64,000 nt of DNA from Drosophila persimilis. Its lineage: Eukaryota > Arthropoda > Insecta > Diptera > Drosophilidae. Each line of letters begins with the position of its first letter. Within the stretch, counting starts at the first letter, position 1. Positions 1-11,197 of this stretch are shown here, in pieces. The position numbers were made by a program, and so were the translations under genes. The notes under the pieces were generated by a model. That model saw nothing but the letters and a program-made list of their open reading frames with translations. It was not told the origin of the DNA and did not search any database. The stretch is from positions 186,001 through 250,000 of the forward strand of contig NW_020825360.1 of the NCBI RefSeq assembly GCF_003286085.1. Direction: 5' to 3'.

Positions 1-376
1 GACTCCGTCTGTGGCCACCAACGGATGATGCCCCTAGCGTTCTGTCACTGCTCTCGTTATCCGTTACCAGCTCCTCCTCGTCCTCATCCTCCTCCCGCGG
101 CGTCTGCCCGATTTTCCGTGCATCACCGTCTTCTAGAGCCAATCCCATTCGTTGTGGTTGTGCCTGTGCATCTTCTTCATTCATGTGGCTGTTGCACTCG
201 GTTCCCCCCCCTAAAGCGATGGCGAGGGCGGCGGCGGCGGCGGCCTCAGTAGATGTTGTTTCGGAGGCCTGCGATGCCACTTCTACCGTGGCGGCAAACG
301 GCGCACGGGGGCGCGGATCTTGCGGCGCGCCATCTGTGAATTCTGGGCGGCGTTGCCAGCTGGCGGTGGATTGAAG
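1..376 (-). CDS. Partial exon of an unidentified minus-strand gene, cut by the window edge
   Basis: One minus-strand frame is open for all of this stretch, about 125 codons. It starts right after a good splice acceptor: on the minus strand a branch-like ACTAAC, a pyrimidine-rich run and CATTCACAG precede the first codon CTT. The peptide is rich in Ala, Gln and Thr (with a run of six alanines), then turns strongly acidic (REEDEDEEELVTDNESSD). The composition looks like a disordered linker. I do not recognise the protein. It lies downstream of the Nup153 stop in the same orientation, so it may be an internal exon of the next gene or of a gene with a very long intron. A GC-rich stretch can stay open by chance, so coding status is moderate. 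Confidence 0.45.
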
Positions 377-1003
377 CTGTGAATGGAACGGGATTCGTTA
401 GTGCATGTGCGTCTATGTATGACTGAAATCGGAACTAGTTCCGGGTTTTGCAGCTGCGGAGCGAGTATGAATTTGAAATCTTGTGGCCTTTAAAAAAAGG
501 AACAGAAAATGTGTGCAAACAAAAACCACACGGAAACGTAAAATATTAACGCACTGAAGGACTGTGACCGCAAAAACCGCGCGCACACACACACACAAAG
601 AACATTTATGGAAACATTTAGTTGTATGCAGTGGTTGCTGGTGGGATTCCAAAACAGATCTTTAAATCCGTTTTGTTTTGTTATGTTTTTTTCTTTTCGT
701 TTTGTTAACATACATACATACAGACATACATAACAAACACAACAACAAATATCTTTACAAATTAGCTGTGTAAATGCAATAATAACGGTGAACGGTGCAT
801 CAGTGTAGGTGTATAACTGTGTGGGTGTCTGTCTGTGTGTGTGTGTTTTTGTGTCTGTGATTCGGCCAATCATTTTGGAAAATTGCAATAGACAGAGAGA
901 GAACCAATGATCCTCTCTCTCCTAATCGCTTTCCACTCACTATTCGTATCTCTAGCTCGCTCACGCAGCATTCGCAAGTGCGTACTCTTTCTCTCTCCTT
1001 TAC
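377..1003. other. Non-coding stretch downstream of Nup153
   Basis: This holds the likely Nup153 3' UTR and the intron upstream of the left-edge exon. It contains CA/GT microsatellites near 583-597 and 835-845, a CATA repeat near 710-725 and a CT-rich run near 905-985. The short open frames here have no coding character. Confidence 0.5.
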
Positions 1004-4000
1004 TTACGCGAACATATTGGCTGGCGCCGGAGCACCGGCACTAAATTGGAACGGTGCGTTGGCATTTGGCGTTGACTGCAAGCAAACAAATAAAAAAAAT
1101 ACGTTTTCGGTTTGGTTTTTTCCTTTTTGGGTTTTTGTGGTAAATTTGTTGTCTTTGTTTAAAGCAAAAAATTATTTTTGTTGTTCATGATGAGTGAATG
1201 TACGAGGGGGAGTGGGTTGGGTTGAGATTGGGAGGGGGACGGGGAGGGGCGTAAATTACGTAGTGTATTTACAAATTGGTTTCTCAAATGAAAAGTGACA
1301 GCGGAATGAGAGTGTTCGTATATGTGTGGGTGTGTGTGTCGGTAGAGTTTATGAGTATGAGTGTAGAATGTTCGTCTGTTTGAGTGTTAAAAGTGTGTGT
1401 TTCTGTGTGTGGGGTTAGAGGTCACACATACAGTGCTGTCCAAAAAAAGTATAGAACCGGCATGCATATAAATCATATGTTTATCAGATTCCATAGCACA
1501 CGTAGATGTATGCACATACATACATATGTATGTAGATCGAATATCGCGGCCCCGTACAGTTGTACAGTTACAGCGAGTTCTACCCTCACTACCCCCTACC
1601 GATACTGTGAAATGCACAGCAACAACACATAAGCAATTGATCGATAGCTACATACATACATATGTAAATGCAACGCTGCTTATGTTAAATGTTAAATGCC
1701 AATGCTACTGTTAATGTTAAATGCCAATGCTACTGTTAATGTTAAATGTCAATGCTACTGTTAATGTTAAGCTAGTGGAATGTGAAAGGGGGTCATGAAA
1801 CAACTAAAACTAATACTTTTCTTCTATATATGTATACAAAACTAAATACTACATATGTATATAATACTGGTGTTTCAAGAGTGCAAATAGGTGATACAAA
1901 AATCGTTAACGACTTGGCTTTAGATAATTTTGTAGCCTGGATTGACCATCATTTTGGTTTACCTGCATCTGCATTTGCAGCGGCGTCGATGTGACCGCAA
2001 AATTGAACATTGACGAACCGCTTGCCCCAGGAGCACCGAGCCCGGGAGCTGCGCCAGGAGCAGCAGGAGCCGCAGAAGCGCCGAACTGGAAGACACGCTG
2101 CTACGATGCCGTGCCCACAAATGCCATTTTTTTTTTTTTTTTTTTTTTTTGGGTTGTTTTGATTTGATTTTTCAGGTCGTTTCAGTGGTGATTAGTAGGA
2201 TGGATAGTTGATTGATTGATTGATTGATTGATTTGATTTTGTGCGCCCCATAGCCCCATAGAGGTTTTGCAGTATAGGGAGGTGGGGGGAGGTTTGGTTT
2301 TATAAAGTGTGTACATAGGAGTAATACATACATGGAGTACGTTTTTTTTGTTTTTTTTTTGTTATTATTTTTTGTTGTTAATTTTTCAAAAGAACACACA
2401 CACACAACAGCGACAACAACATGAAGATTTTTTTTTGATATCGGTTGGTTTTTGTGTTGTTGAAAATAGAAAGGAGAAAGAAAAAAAGAGAAGAATAAAT
2501 ACAAATAAATAAATATAAATATAAACAATCAAAGAAATAAATATATACATACTGTAATCCTTAATTAAAAATAGGTTAACCGAAAGTAGGTCTATCGGCT
2601 ATCATGCAAAGACAAATAAAAGGTGGCACATCGTTTCGGCCACCTATAAGCTCTAAAACATCTACGAAATATGTATAAATATGCGTACTGCCTACTGATA
2701 TACATATATGTTATATAGACGTACAAATTGATGTTCTCTTTCAACAAGTTCTGGTAAAGGCTTATTGCCGTCAGTATATTTTGAAGTACGATTTCTCGTG
2801 TCAAAATTGTGGTCAGCGCAATGGCAATTGCTATGTCTATGGCTATGGCTATGGCTGGGTAGATGGATGGATGGATATGGATACTTACATCGCCCGATGC
2901 TAGAGAATTGGCAGTCGCCGAACCGGCGGAAAAGTTAAAGGCAGGCGTCGCTTGTGGTGTTGCTGTGCCAGCGGACACTGTAGCCGAGCCCGTAAAATTA
3001 AAGGCCGGCTTTGTGGGGATCGCACTGCCCGCGGTGCCGCTGCCGCCAAAGTTGAAGGGTCCAGATGTGGCCGCCTGCGCAGACAGAGATAGAAAGAGAG
3101 CGGAGAGCATCGATTTAGAGAGGATCGATCAGTTATCGAACGGAGCGCAGCACTGTCAAGTGCCGATTCCGATATACTTACCGACTGGGAAAGAGCCGAA
3201 GAGCCTCCAAAGTTAAATGATGGCTTTGCAGCTGCGGCATTGCTTGCGCCGCCGAAGCCTCCTCCTCCTCCTCCTCCGCCTCCTCCGTTGCTGCCGCCAA
3301 AGGCAGGCGCTATGGCATTACTGAACATAGCAGCCGGACCGGGCGCAGGCGCAGGCAAAGAATGGGGGGCCATCGAGTTACCCACAAAGCCGAAACCCGT
3401 GGTGGGGAGGGCTCCATTGCCGCCAAAAGCTGAAGTCGGTGCCGGAGTTGTTGTCGTGCTGGCGGCCGATGTACTGCCGAAGCCTGCTCCGAATCCACTG
3501 CCGAAAACAGAGCCGCCAGACACCACCGTCGGGAGGCTGGTGCTGTCGGTGGCGGTGGCCGGGACCTGGGCTGTGCTGCCATTACTGGGTATGAGGCTGG
3601 GACTAGGGCTAGCGCTGGCGCTGGGCCAGCCAAAGCTTACGGGCTTTGTCAGGGTGTTTGCGGGTATACCCGATGCCGCTCTCTTCTCTCCAAAGCTTAG
3701 CGGCTGTGCTGCTGATGTTACTGCTGCTCCAAAGATGGAGCCCGTCGCATTTGTAGTCGGGGCTGCCGTCGATGTCGGAGTTTGGCCAAAGAAGAAGGTG
3801 TTGCTGTTGCTGCTGGGGGCAGCTTTTGTCGTGGAGCTAGCTGGAGATGGACCGCCAAAGCTGAACAAACCTGGCGCTGCAGCGGCAGAAACCGATGCTG
3901 GAGCCGGTGTTGCAGCAAACGATGTGCTAGATGTTGCGGCTGGTCCTCCCGGATTGGTTGTGGTCCCAGCCCCAAAGAAGACCACAGGTGCCGTCGTCAC

Positions 4001-7000
4001 CGTCGGCTGTTGGCTAGTGCTGCTGCTTACACTGCTGGTCGTTGCGGAGGGGGCAGCGCTGAAGATAAACATGGGCTTCGTATTGGAGGAGCTGATCGCA
4101 AGGGTGGCGCTCGCGTTGCTGCCCGAAGTGTGCGTCGAACTGGACACTGCCGATGATGACGAAGGTAATGACGGGGTTCCAAAGCTGAACACTTGACTCT
4201 TGACAGTGGTAGCGGCGGCAGTTGCGGTAGTTGCGGTAGCTGCGGCGGTTGCGGTTGCGCTTGCGGTAGCGGTAGCTGTAGCCGTGTCGCTGCTGGAGGA
4301 CAGTTGTGTCGATGTGGTGGTGGGGGCTCTGAATGAAAATTGGCTAACGGGGGTCGCTGTTGCTGCTGCTCCGGCAGCTCCTGTCGCTGCTGTTTCGATT
4401 CCTGTGGTGGATGTGGCCTTTGTGGCAGTCGGAATTGCCCGTAGATCGATTGACTTTGGCTCCTCCTGGGTGGGGAGGGCTCCGAACTTGAATCCTCCTG
4501 TCGAAGCGTTGTTGCTGTCTGCCACATCCTTGCTCTGGCCAAAGCCAAAGGAGAACTGAGGAGCAGCGTTCGATGTTGGAGCCGGCAGGGCTGGCTGGAC
4601 TGGTGCTGCTTCCTTTGCTTTTGCCACAAACCCGAACGTGAACGTGGGCACAGGGTGAGTGGCATTGGATGAGGGTTTGCAGTCGTCGCTTCTCGGCCTC
4701 AGTTGCTCGCAGCAGCAGCACTTGGAGAGCGAATGGTCGTTCATGGCCATGCACGTCTCGCACTCCCAACTGACTTCCTTCTGGGCAGCCGCCAGCTGCT
4801 GGAAACTGGCACCCTGTTTGACTGCCTGCTGCTGCTGCTGCTGCTCTGGGGTGAAGCCAAACTTGAAGCTGGTAGTGTTGCTGTTGCTGGTGCTCGAAGA
4901 GACGTTGGTTGGAGTATTGCTTGTGGAGGAGCTCGAGCTGGACTCGCTGCTGGCATTGGGATTGCGCGACTGGCAGGCGACGCACTCGACGGCACTCGTC
5001 TGATTCATCACCAGACATGTCTGGCACTCCCATGTGTTGGCCTTGGGCCTGAAAGCCTGCCCAAAGCCGGAACTCGAACTGGATGTGGAGAAACCCGATC
5101 CCGATCCGGAGCCAGAGCCGGAACCGCACCCCGGGCTGTTTGTAATTGAGAAACAGTCGGTGGTGGTTTTGGTGGCTGCTGTGGTAGCTCCCTGGCGCGG
5201 CGTCTCACAGGCCACGCACTTGCTATCCTCACTCTTGTTGGTTATCATGCATGTGTCGCACTCCCAGGCACTCGAAGACTTCTTGAAACGATCTCCGAAC
5301 CCGCTGGCAGCCGACAATGGTACTGCAGATGTAGGTGGAGCTGCAGTCTTGGAAGGCTTTGGCGTCTCGCAGGCTGCGCACCTAACCAGCTCCGACTTAT
5401 TTCTGATCATGCACACATCGCACTCCCATTCAGTGGCTGATTTCATAAACTGCTGGCTAAAGCCTCCTACCACACTCTGCTGGCTGCTGCTTGGATTATG
5501 TGCGGATGCAGCGGTGGTGGGACCGTTCATGAATGGCAGCGACTGCTTCTGTTGTTGCATCTCAAATGAAGCTGGTGCTGGAAAGGAGAAATGGCGCGTG
5601 TTCCTCGATTCCTGTGCAGTTTCTCCTTCTCCCAGTATGGGTACGGGTATGGGTTCAACAAAGCTGAATCTACGTCCTGATACGTTGCTAGGCTGCCAGG
5701 CTGCTGAACTGCCACTGCCACTGCCACTGGCATTAGCTGGAGCTCTTGCTGTTTCTGTTGCTGCAGAATTAACATTGGCACCCACAAAATTAACCGCAGG
5801 CCTGGGGACTGCAGTTTGGGTTCTGGCACTCATCTGGAGATCCGTTGTCGGGTTGACCGTCACCGATGGCACCGTCGGTGGCGGCGGTGGCTTGATGACC
5901 AAATCAAATGTCGGTGTATTTGCCATGGCCGGGAAATTGATCATCGGCAAGTCGAGGGGTTCGGGAGCCAGTTCGTTATCTTCGCGCGGCTTGCGAGACG
6001 ACGTGTGACTCAGTCGGGAACGCATCTTGTTCGTGTGACTATTATTATTGGTGTGACGGGCTGGCAGAGCTGCCAGGGCCATGGTGGTGGCCGATGATGG
6101 CTTTGGCTTGTAATTCAAAAGCAATTCCTTCGAGCTTTTGGTGACACGGTGCAGGCGACGTCGTTCGAGTACCTGTTGCATTGGCGGGGAATAGGAAATG
6201 CTAGTTTGCAGCTTTTGCAGCTGTTGTTGCTGCTGCTGCTGCTGCTCCTTCAGTGTGTTTCCGAGCCGCTTGACATCAAACAGAGGCGAGGAGTACGTCT
6301 CCAGTAGGCTCAGGATGCGACGTGTGGAGGTCGAGAGGGACATGCTGTCCACGACCGATGTGTTTGGTGTCTCTTTTTGCTTTCTGGGGCCCATAGCAAT
6401 TTTATTTATGCGGTATCCGGTATGGGTTGGCGCCTGATGGGCGGCCGGTGAACGGTCGCCCGAGTTCATGGCCACCGATGACGAGGAGCCGCCACTCTGG
6501 CCAAATATGCGATTGTGCGCCGAATTGCCGCCGAATGTGGTCTGGCCCTTGTAGAAGGGCGAGCTTAATGTTGAGCCGGAGCCCCAGGCCGAGGCGGAAG
6601 CACTGCGTGTCAACAGCCGGCTGTCGCTCAGGGCCGAGGAGCTGCCATAGATGTAGGCATTGAAGCGCCGCCGCTTGTTCAGCGAATTCAGCGAACACGT
6701 AGAATTGTGGTGCGTCGGTTGGGCCGAGCCGCGTGTAAATATTGACTTTGCGCTCTGCAAATTCCCATAGAACCATTGGTCACTGTTGTTGTTGCTGTTG
6801 TTGTTGTTGTGATGGTAGGGATAGGAATCGGAGGCCTCCACTGCCTCGGCATATTCATTCAGTTCGCTCTCCAAATCTGCTCCTGATCCTGCTTCCGCTC
6901 CTGCTGCTGCTGTGGCTGTGGCGGTGCCTCTCTTCGATTTGATAATGTTGTTGTTGTTGTTGTTGCTGCTGCTGATATTATTATTGGATTTGCAGATATT

Positions 7001-8441
7001 CAGTAGATGCTCAATCCTCTCATTATCTGACTGTGCCACATCGAGGGATGCTTCGGGGACCGTGTCAGTCTGCCCCAGCAGAAGGGGTCTCTTGTGGTAG
7101 GCCAATGGCACGGCGGAGAAACTGCTGCTGGTTTGCCCGAAGCTGAAGCTACGACCACGTGGATGCTCTATGGCTGGGATGTTCAGCGATCGACGTATAC
7201 TGCAACGAGGACGAGGACAGCGGAGAATAGTAAAATCTATAGTTAGTAACGACAGGAACTGGGTCAGGGCTAGAGGGTTAGGGCAGGGGCTCACCTGACT
7301 GGCAGATCTCCTGTGGTGGCCTCGGCGGCCGACTCGTTGCCCGCAAAGAAGTTGTAGCCCGGCTCACGCTGCTGATGCTGGTGATAGAGGTTCATGTAGG
7401 TGCGGCGATGTGGAGGCACGCCGCCCTTGTTCGAACCACGACTATGGCTGCGGCTGCCCAATGCCTGAGAATTGCCTGAGGTGTATAGTTGACCGGCGGA
7501 AGCGGCAGCGGCAGCAGCGGGCGTGGAGGAAACCAGTGGCAATGGCAGTCGCCGCATGCTTGGTAAATGGACGCTTGTCTCCAGCTGCAATAAAATGTGA
7601 GATTTGAGATTAGGAATAGCAATTAGGAAGAGGAGAGTATAGCTTGATTTCACTCACTTCCAACTGTCGACGCTTAGGCGGGGGAGAGGCTGACGCTTGT
7701 GCGTGATCATCGTCACCATCGTCCTCGTCTTCCTCTTCGTCACCATCTGGCACCTCGTCGTCATCGTCATCAAAATCATCATCGGCGGCAATCGCATTGC
7801 GCCGTTTGCGCAAGGCGAACACATTGTATTCGCTGCGGCGTGTCTGCTCATCCTCGCCAACCAAATCATGCTCGGCTATGTTGTCGGCCAGGGCCACCTC
7901 CTCGTAGTCCAGACCTCGTGCAGCGGCGCCATCATCCACATCGGGTAGCAGGCCCCCAGCGGGTGAATCCTCGCCGTCGGGTTCGGCCAGTTCTATACGA
8001 CGGCGTCCTCGTTTCCTTTTCGTTAGAGACGTTGTTCCTGTTCCATTCTGTTGTTGTTGCTGCTCCTCTTGGGCCTCCCGGGTGGTGGCCTTAGAAGTTG
8101 GTGAGAACCATGAAGATGACAGGATATTTGAAACGCCCAGCTTCACCCTTCCCATGAGAGACTGGAATTAGAGAACAAAATGCAGCATTTCCAGTATTTC
8201 GCGCGAATTTCGACCTCCGACTCGACTGTAAAACTGTAACTGTACTTACTTTGCGGGAGACGCGGGGTGAGCCGGCAGCAGAATCATCTTCGGCCCCCTC
8301 CTCGGGCTCGCGTACTTCCCTGAGCGGCGTTAGCGGATGTGTGCTCGATCCTGATCTCGTGCTGAATTTCGTGGTTTGGTGTCGTTGCAGTGTTTTTTTT
8401 GTTTGGCTATTTTGGTGTGGACTATCCTCAAACTCAGACAT
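1004..8441 (-). CDS. Nup153: Nup153, nuclear basket nucleoporin with RanBP2-type zinc fingers and FG repeats
   Basis: Nuclear-basket nucleoporin of the pore's nucleoplasmic face, used in mRNA export and protein transport. Seven coding exons, all GT-AG, phases agreeing: 8441-8250, 8161-7658, 7584-7295, 7199-3182, 3074-2889, 2100-1963, 1075-1004, about 1799 residues. The start MSEFEDSP is the first ATG of exon 1. The N-terminal third carries acidic (DDDFDDDDDEVPDGDEEEDE) and Asn/Gln-rich runs. Four RanBP2-type zinc fingers (W-E-C-x2-C-x10-C-x2-C) sit near residues 919, 974, 1052 and 1138. The fourth ends CCCC. FG-type repeats (FSFG, FNFG, FxF) run to the C-terminus, through exon 6 (VFQFG, MFNF) and exon 7 (FQFSAG, ending NMFA). 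Length and domain order fit fly Nup153. The acceptor of exon 6 is weak (see findings). Terminal exons are read by eye from FG content and splice phase. Confidence 0.9.
1691..1765. repeat. 25-bp tandem repeat, three units, in the last Nup153 intron
   Basis: Three head-to-tail 25-bp units beginning GTTAAATGCC and ending TGTTAAT, the third with one substitution, plus partial units on both sides. This is a minisatellite inside the intron between exons 6 and 7. Confidence 0.85.
2127..2150. repeat. 24-nt poly(T) tract (poly(A) on the Nup153 strand)
   Basis: An uninterrupted T run. On the transcribed minus strand it is an A run 26 bp upstream of the exon 6 acceptor, where a pyrimidine tract would be expected. 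The GATT repeat near 2210-2235 and other homopolymers lie in the same intron (2101-2888). Confidence 0.9.
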
Positions 8442-9463
8442 TTTATTGGATTTTAATCCGGCGAAGAAACGGCACGGCACACAAAATGAAAACTAACCAA
8501 AAAGAAACGAACACGCGCACACACACACGCACACACAAACGCGCAAAACAACAATAAAAAAAGAAACGGAACACACTGTTGCAATCCTGGGTAAGTGTGT
8601 GAGTGTCGTCAGTGTCAGTTCAATGTATGTGTGTTACGCACGCCGTGTCGCTGTGTTGGTTCTTCCACACACGCGGCGATTTTTTTTTACATTTATTTTC
8701 TTTCGATCTTTTTTCTGTGTCTTTGCACTTTGGCGCCAGAAAGTGCAGCAGATCTGAATGTATTTATTTATTTATCTATTACACGGGAAATATGCATTTT
8801 ATATTCCTCTGCAAGCACAAGAGACGCGGTAAAATAGAAATCACATCGGGATGATAAATTGTAAAGAAAACTGTGTACACACATGCATGCATGTAGTAAA
8901 TTGCTCGTTTTTTGTAATCATATGAGGATTATGTTTTTACGGATTCTATTTTGCCTGTGAACCAAATATGGGCAAAACGAGCGGGGGTGACCGTTTTTAT
9001 CGCTTCCTTTTTTCGTCTTCGTTTCTTTTCTTTTGCAATTCTTCTTTTATACGCCACTCACACACACACGAGCGCGCGAGGTACCCAGCAATGGCATTCG
9101 CACTCATTTGTTTCAAAAATGCTTGAGTTGAACAGCCAGAGACGCAACGAATGGCCTGCAATTCTCAAATCATTTTAGCTGCACGCATTGCCGAAAATGC
9201 AAGGATTTGTGTCGCAAAACATAATAGTGAGTAATTTTTACAAAAGAAATGAACACTTCACAAAAAAAGCACGATTTGAGAAAAACGCGTGTAGCTAATA
9301 GGACGAGTAATAGCAGCTCATGCAAAAGCAACGAGTCAAACCGCGACGAGTGTGGGATTGCGACGCGCTAGTGTATTTTATTGGTCCAATGCGTTGCATA
9401 TCGGGCCGCTAACTGAACCATAATTAAAATATTTTGGAATCGATGTTTATTATGCTATGTTTA
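8442..9463. other. Nup153 5' flank and upstream region
   Basis: Contains the Nup153 5' UTR (A-rich, with CA repeats near 8517-8535) and upstream AT-rich sequence with CA repeats near 9058-9070. I see no convincing open frame and no Motif 1 or DRE match as clear as at other promoters in this window. The transcription start is not located. Confidence 0.4.
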
Positions 9464-10127
9464 TTATTGTTTTTCATGATGGTGTTAGACGGTTTGTTTC
9501 CCATGGGGCTGGCTTTTGCAATTAGTCAGATATAGCTTTATAGCATTAAACTTTACTTCATTTGCTGCGAAGAGAGGGATAGCATACGAGACAAAACGCA
9601 AACAAAATGTTCGTAGCCATCTTCAGACACGTTTCCCGACTCTGAGTCGAAGAACTAAGGCACTATTTCTGACAAATTTAGTATGCATTTTCAATTACGC
9701 TGTCTCCAAAGTCTAATATCATATGGCCATTATTAGAAAAACTCGCCCAACATCGCACATAAATATCGAAATGGATATATTCTGCGAGAACAAAATAATT
9801 GTTTTTCTTGATGGTGTTAGACGGTTTGTTTCCCATGGGGCTGGCTTTTCCAATTAGTCAGATATAGCTTTATAGCATTAAACTTTACTTCATTTGCTGC
9901 GAAGAGAGGGATAGCATACGAGACAAAACGCAAACAAAATGTTCGTAGCCATGTTCAGACACGTTTCCCGACTCTGAGTCGAAGAACTAAGGCACTATTT
10001 CTGACAAATTTAGTATGCATTTTCCATTACGCTGTCTCCAAAGTCTAATATCATATGGCCATTATTAGAAAAACTCGCCCAACATCGCACATAAATATCG
10101 AAATTGATATATTCTGCGAGAACAAAT
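9464..10127. repeat. 332-bp tandem duplication
   Basis: Two near-identical direct copies, 9464-9795 and 9796-10127. They share the landmarks GGTGTTAGACGG, CGAAGAGAGGGATAGC, CAGACACGTTTCCCG and ATATTCTGCGAGAACAAA and differ at only a few positions by eye. The high identity indicates a recent duplication or ongoing homogenisation. No gene is visible in the unit. Confidence 0.95.
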
Positions 10128-10439
10128 AGCCATCGATATATAATATAGCTCATTTTCTGCGTTCAGTACATCTTTAAGCCCTGGTTTTACGTAAGCCCTG
10201 TTTACGGTATTTTTAATACTTTTCGGTATTTTTTGAGGTCAATTTCATCAATCTAATAAATTTCATTTTCAAAGGTATATTTAAGAAGAAAGGGTATAGA
10301 AATCCGATAAAAGCAAGTATTTAAAACAAACTAGTGAAGTAGAAAAAAGATTCATTAATCGGATAAAATTATGTGGGCAGGCTTGAGGTTTCTATTTAGC
10401 TAGTAATATTGGACGGATTATCAAAAAATAGTATTTATT

Positions 10440-11015
10440 GGTAATAGGCGGTAGACGACAGTGAGCTCCATTCCATGCACCGAATTTGCGGCAACACTAA
10501 TTTTCATACCCTAGGGAAAAGGATATTATAGAATTCAGAATATGTTTGTCATCCCAGGCTCCAAAGAATGCAAAAACAACTTAGCGTCTGTTTTAAATAT
10601 CACAACGATATTTTGCAGTTTATTGTATTGTTACAGAGACCAAGAATAGGTATCAGGATCGAGATATATATATGCAAGATACCATTAATATTGATGAATA
10701 TGACTAAAACATATCAATTTGAAAAAAAATTCTTTATGAATAACGTTTTATCTTCATATCACATTAACGAAATAGGGTATACAAAGGCTATACACGCATC
10801 ATGTCTTCAAATACCAGTAACATTGCGACAGTTTTTTTTTTGTTGATCTATTTTGTTTAAGCCAAAATATAACAAAAGCAAGAGTTTTAAATAAACCAGT
10901 CAAGTGGAAAATAGATTCATTAATTGTATAAAATTATGTGGGCATGGTATATTTTGAAAATGAGACGGTATATTGTGGTATATTTATGAGGGTCGGACGG
11001 TACGCGGTCACACTG
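10440..11015 (-). mobile_element. Dispersed repeat copy 1, ending in a Motif 1-type promoter signature
   Basis: By eye this aligns, in reverse complement, with 50945-51530. Shared blocks include CATACCCTAGGGAAAAGGAT versus its complement near 51500, AAATATCACAACGATATTTT, GACCAAGAATAGGTATCAGG and GGTATATTTTG-AATGAGACGG. The end nearest the zinc-finger gene carries GGTCGGACGGTA and then CGGTCACACTG at 11005-11015. A diverged second piece of the same family (AAAGATTCATTAATCGG followed by AAATTATGTGGGCAGG) lies near 10310-10385. No coding capacity is seen, so it is probably a non-autonomous element or an old duplicated promoter block. Confidence 0.6.
10944..11015 (+). promoter_or_regulatory. Motif 6-like / Motif 1 core promoter of the MADF zinc-finger gene
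   Basis: On the plus strand, GGTATATTTT, ACGGTATATTG and GGTATATTTAT precede GGTCGGACGG and then CGGTCACACTG. The last is the fly core element Motif 1, bound by M1BP, and typical of TATA-less constitutive promoters. It lies about 185 bp upstream of the ATG of the plus-strand gene and in the matching orientation. Confidence 0.7.
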
Positions 11016-11197
11016 CTCTAAACACTAACACTAGTTCGGACACAATTTTTATTTATTGGCAATTATTTTAGATCCAAGAATAGGACATAAATCGAAAGAG
11101 TGCAGTCCTCAAACGCAGTGCAGCGTGCAGTGGGGAGCGTTCCGAATCCGATTTCAGTTACGAGACGAGTGTGTGTCCCAAACCTACAGTCGGCACC

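Noticed and set aside
3240..4196. Long plus-strand frame rich in Pro, Ala and Val opposite Nup153
   Set aside because: It is the antisense shadow of the FG-repeat exon; the minus-strand frame has zinc fingers and FG motifs and fits known Nup153.
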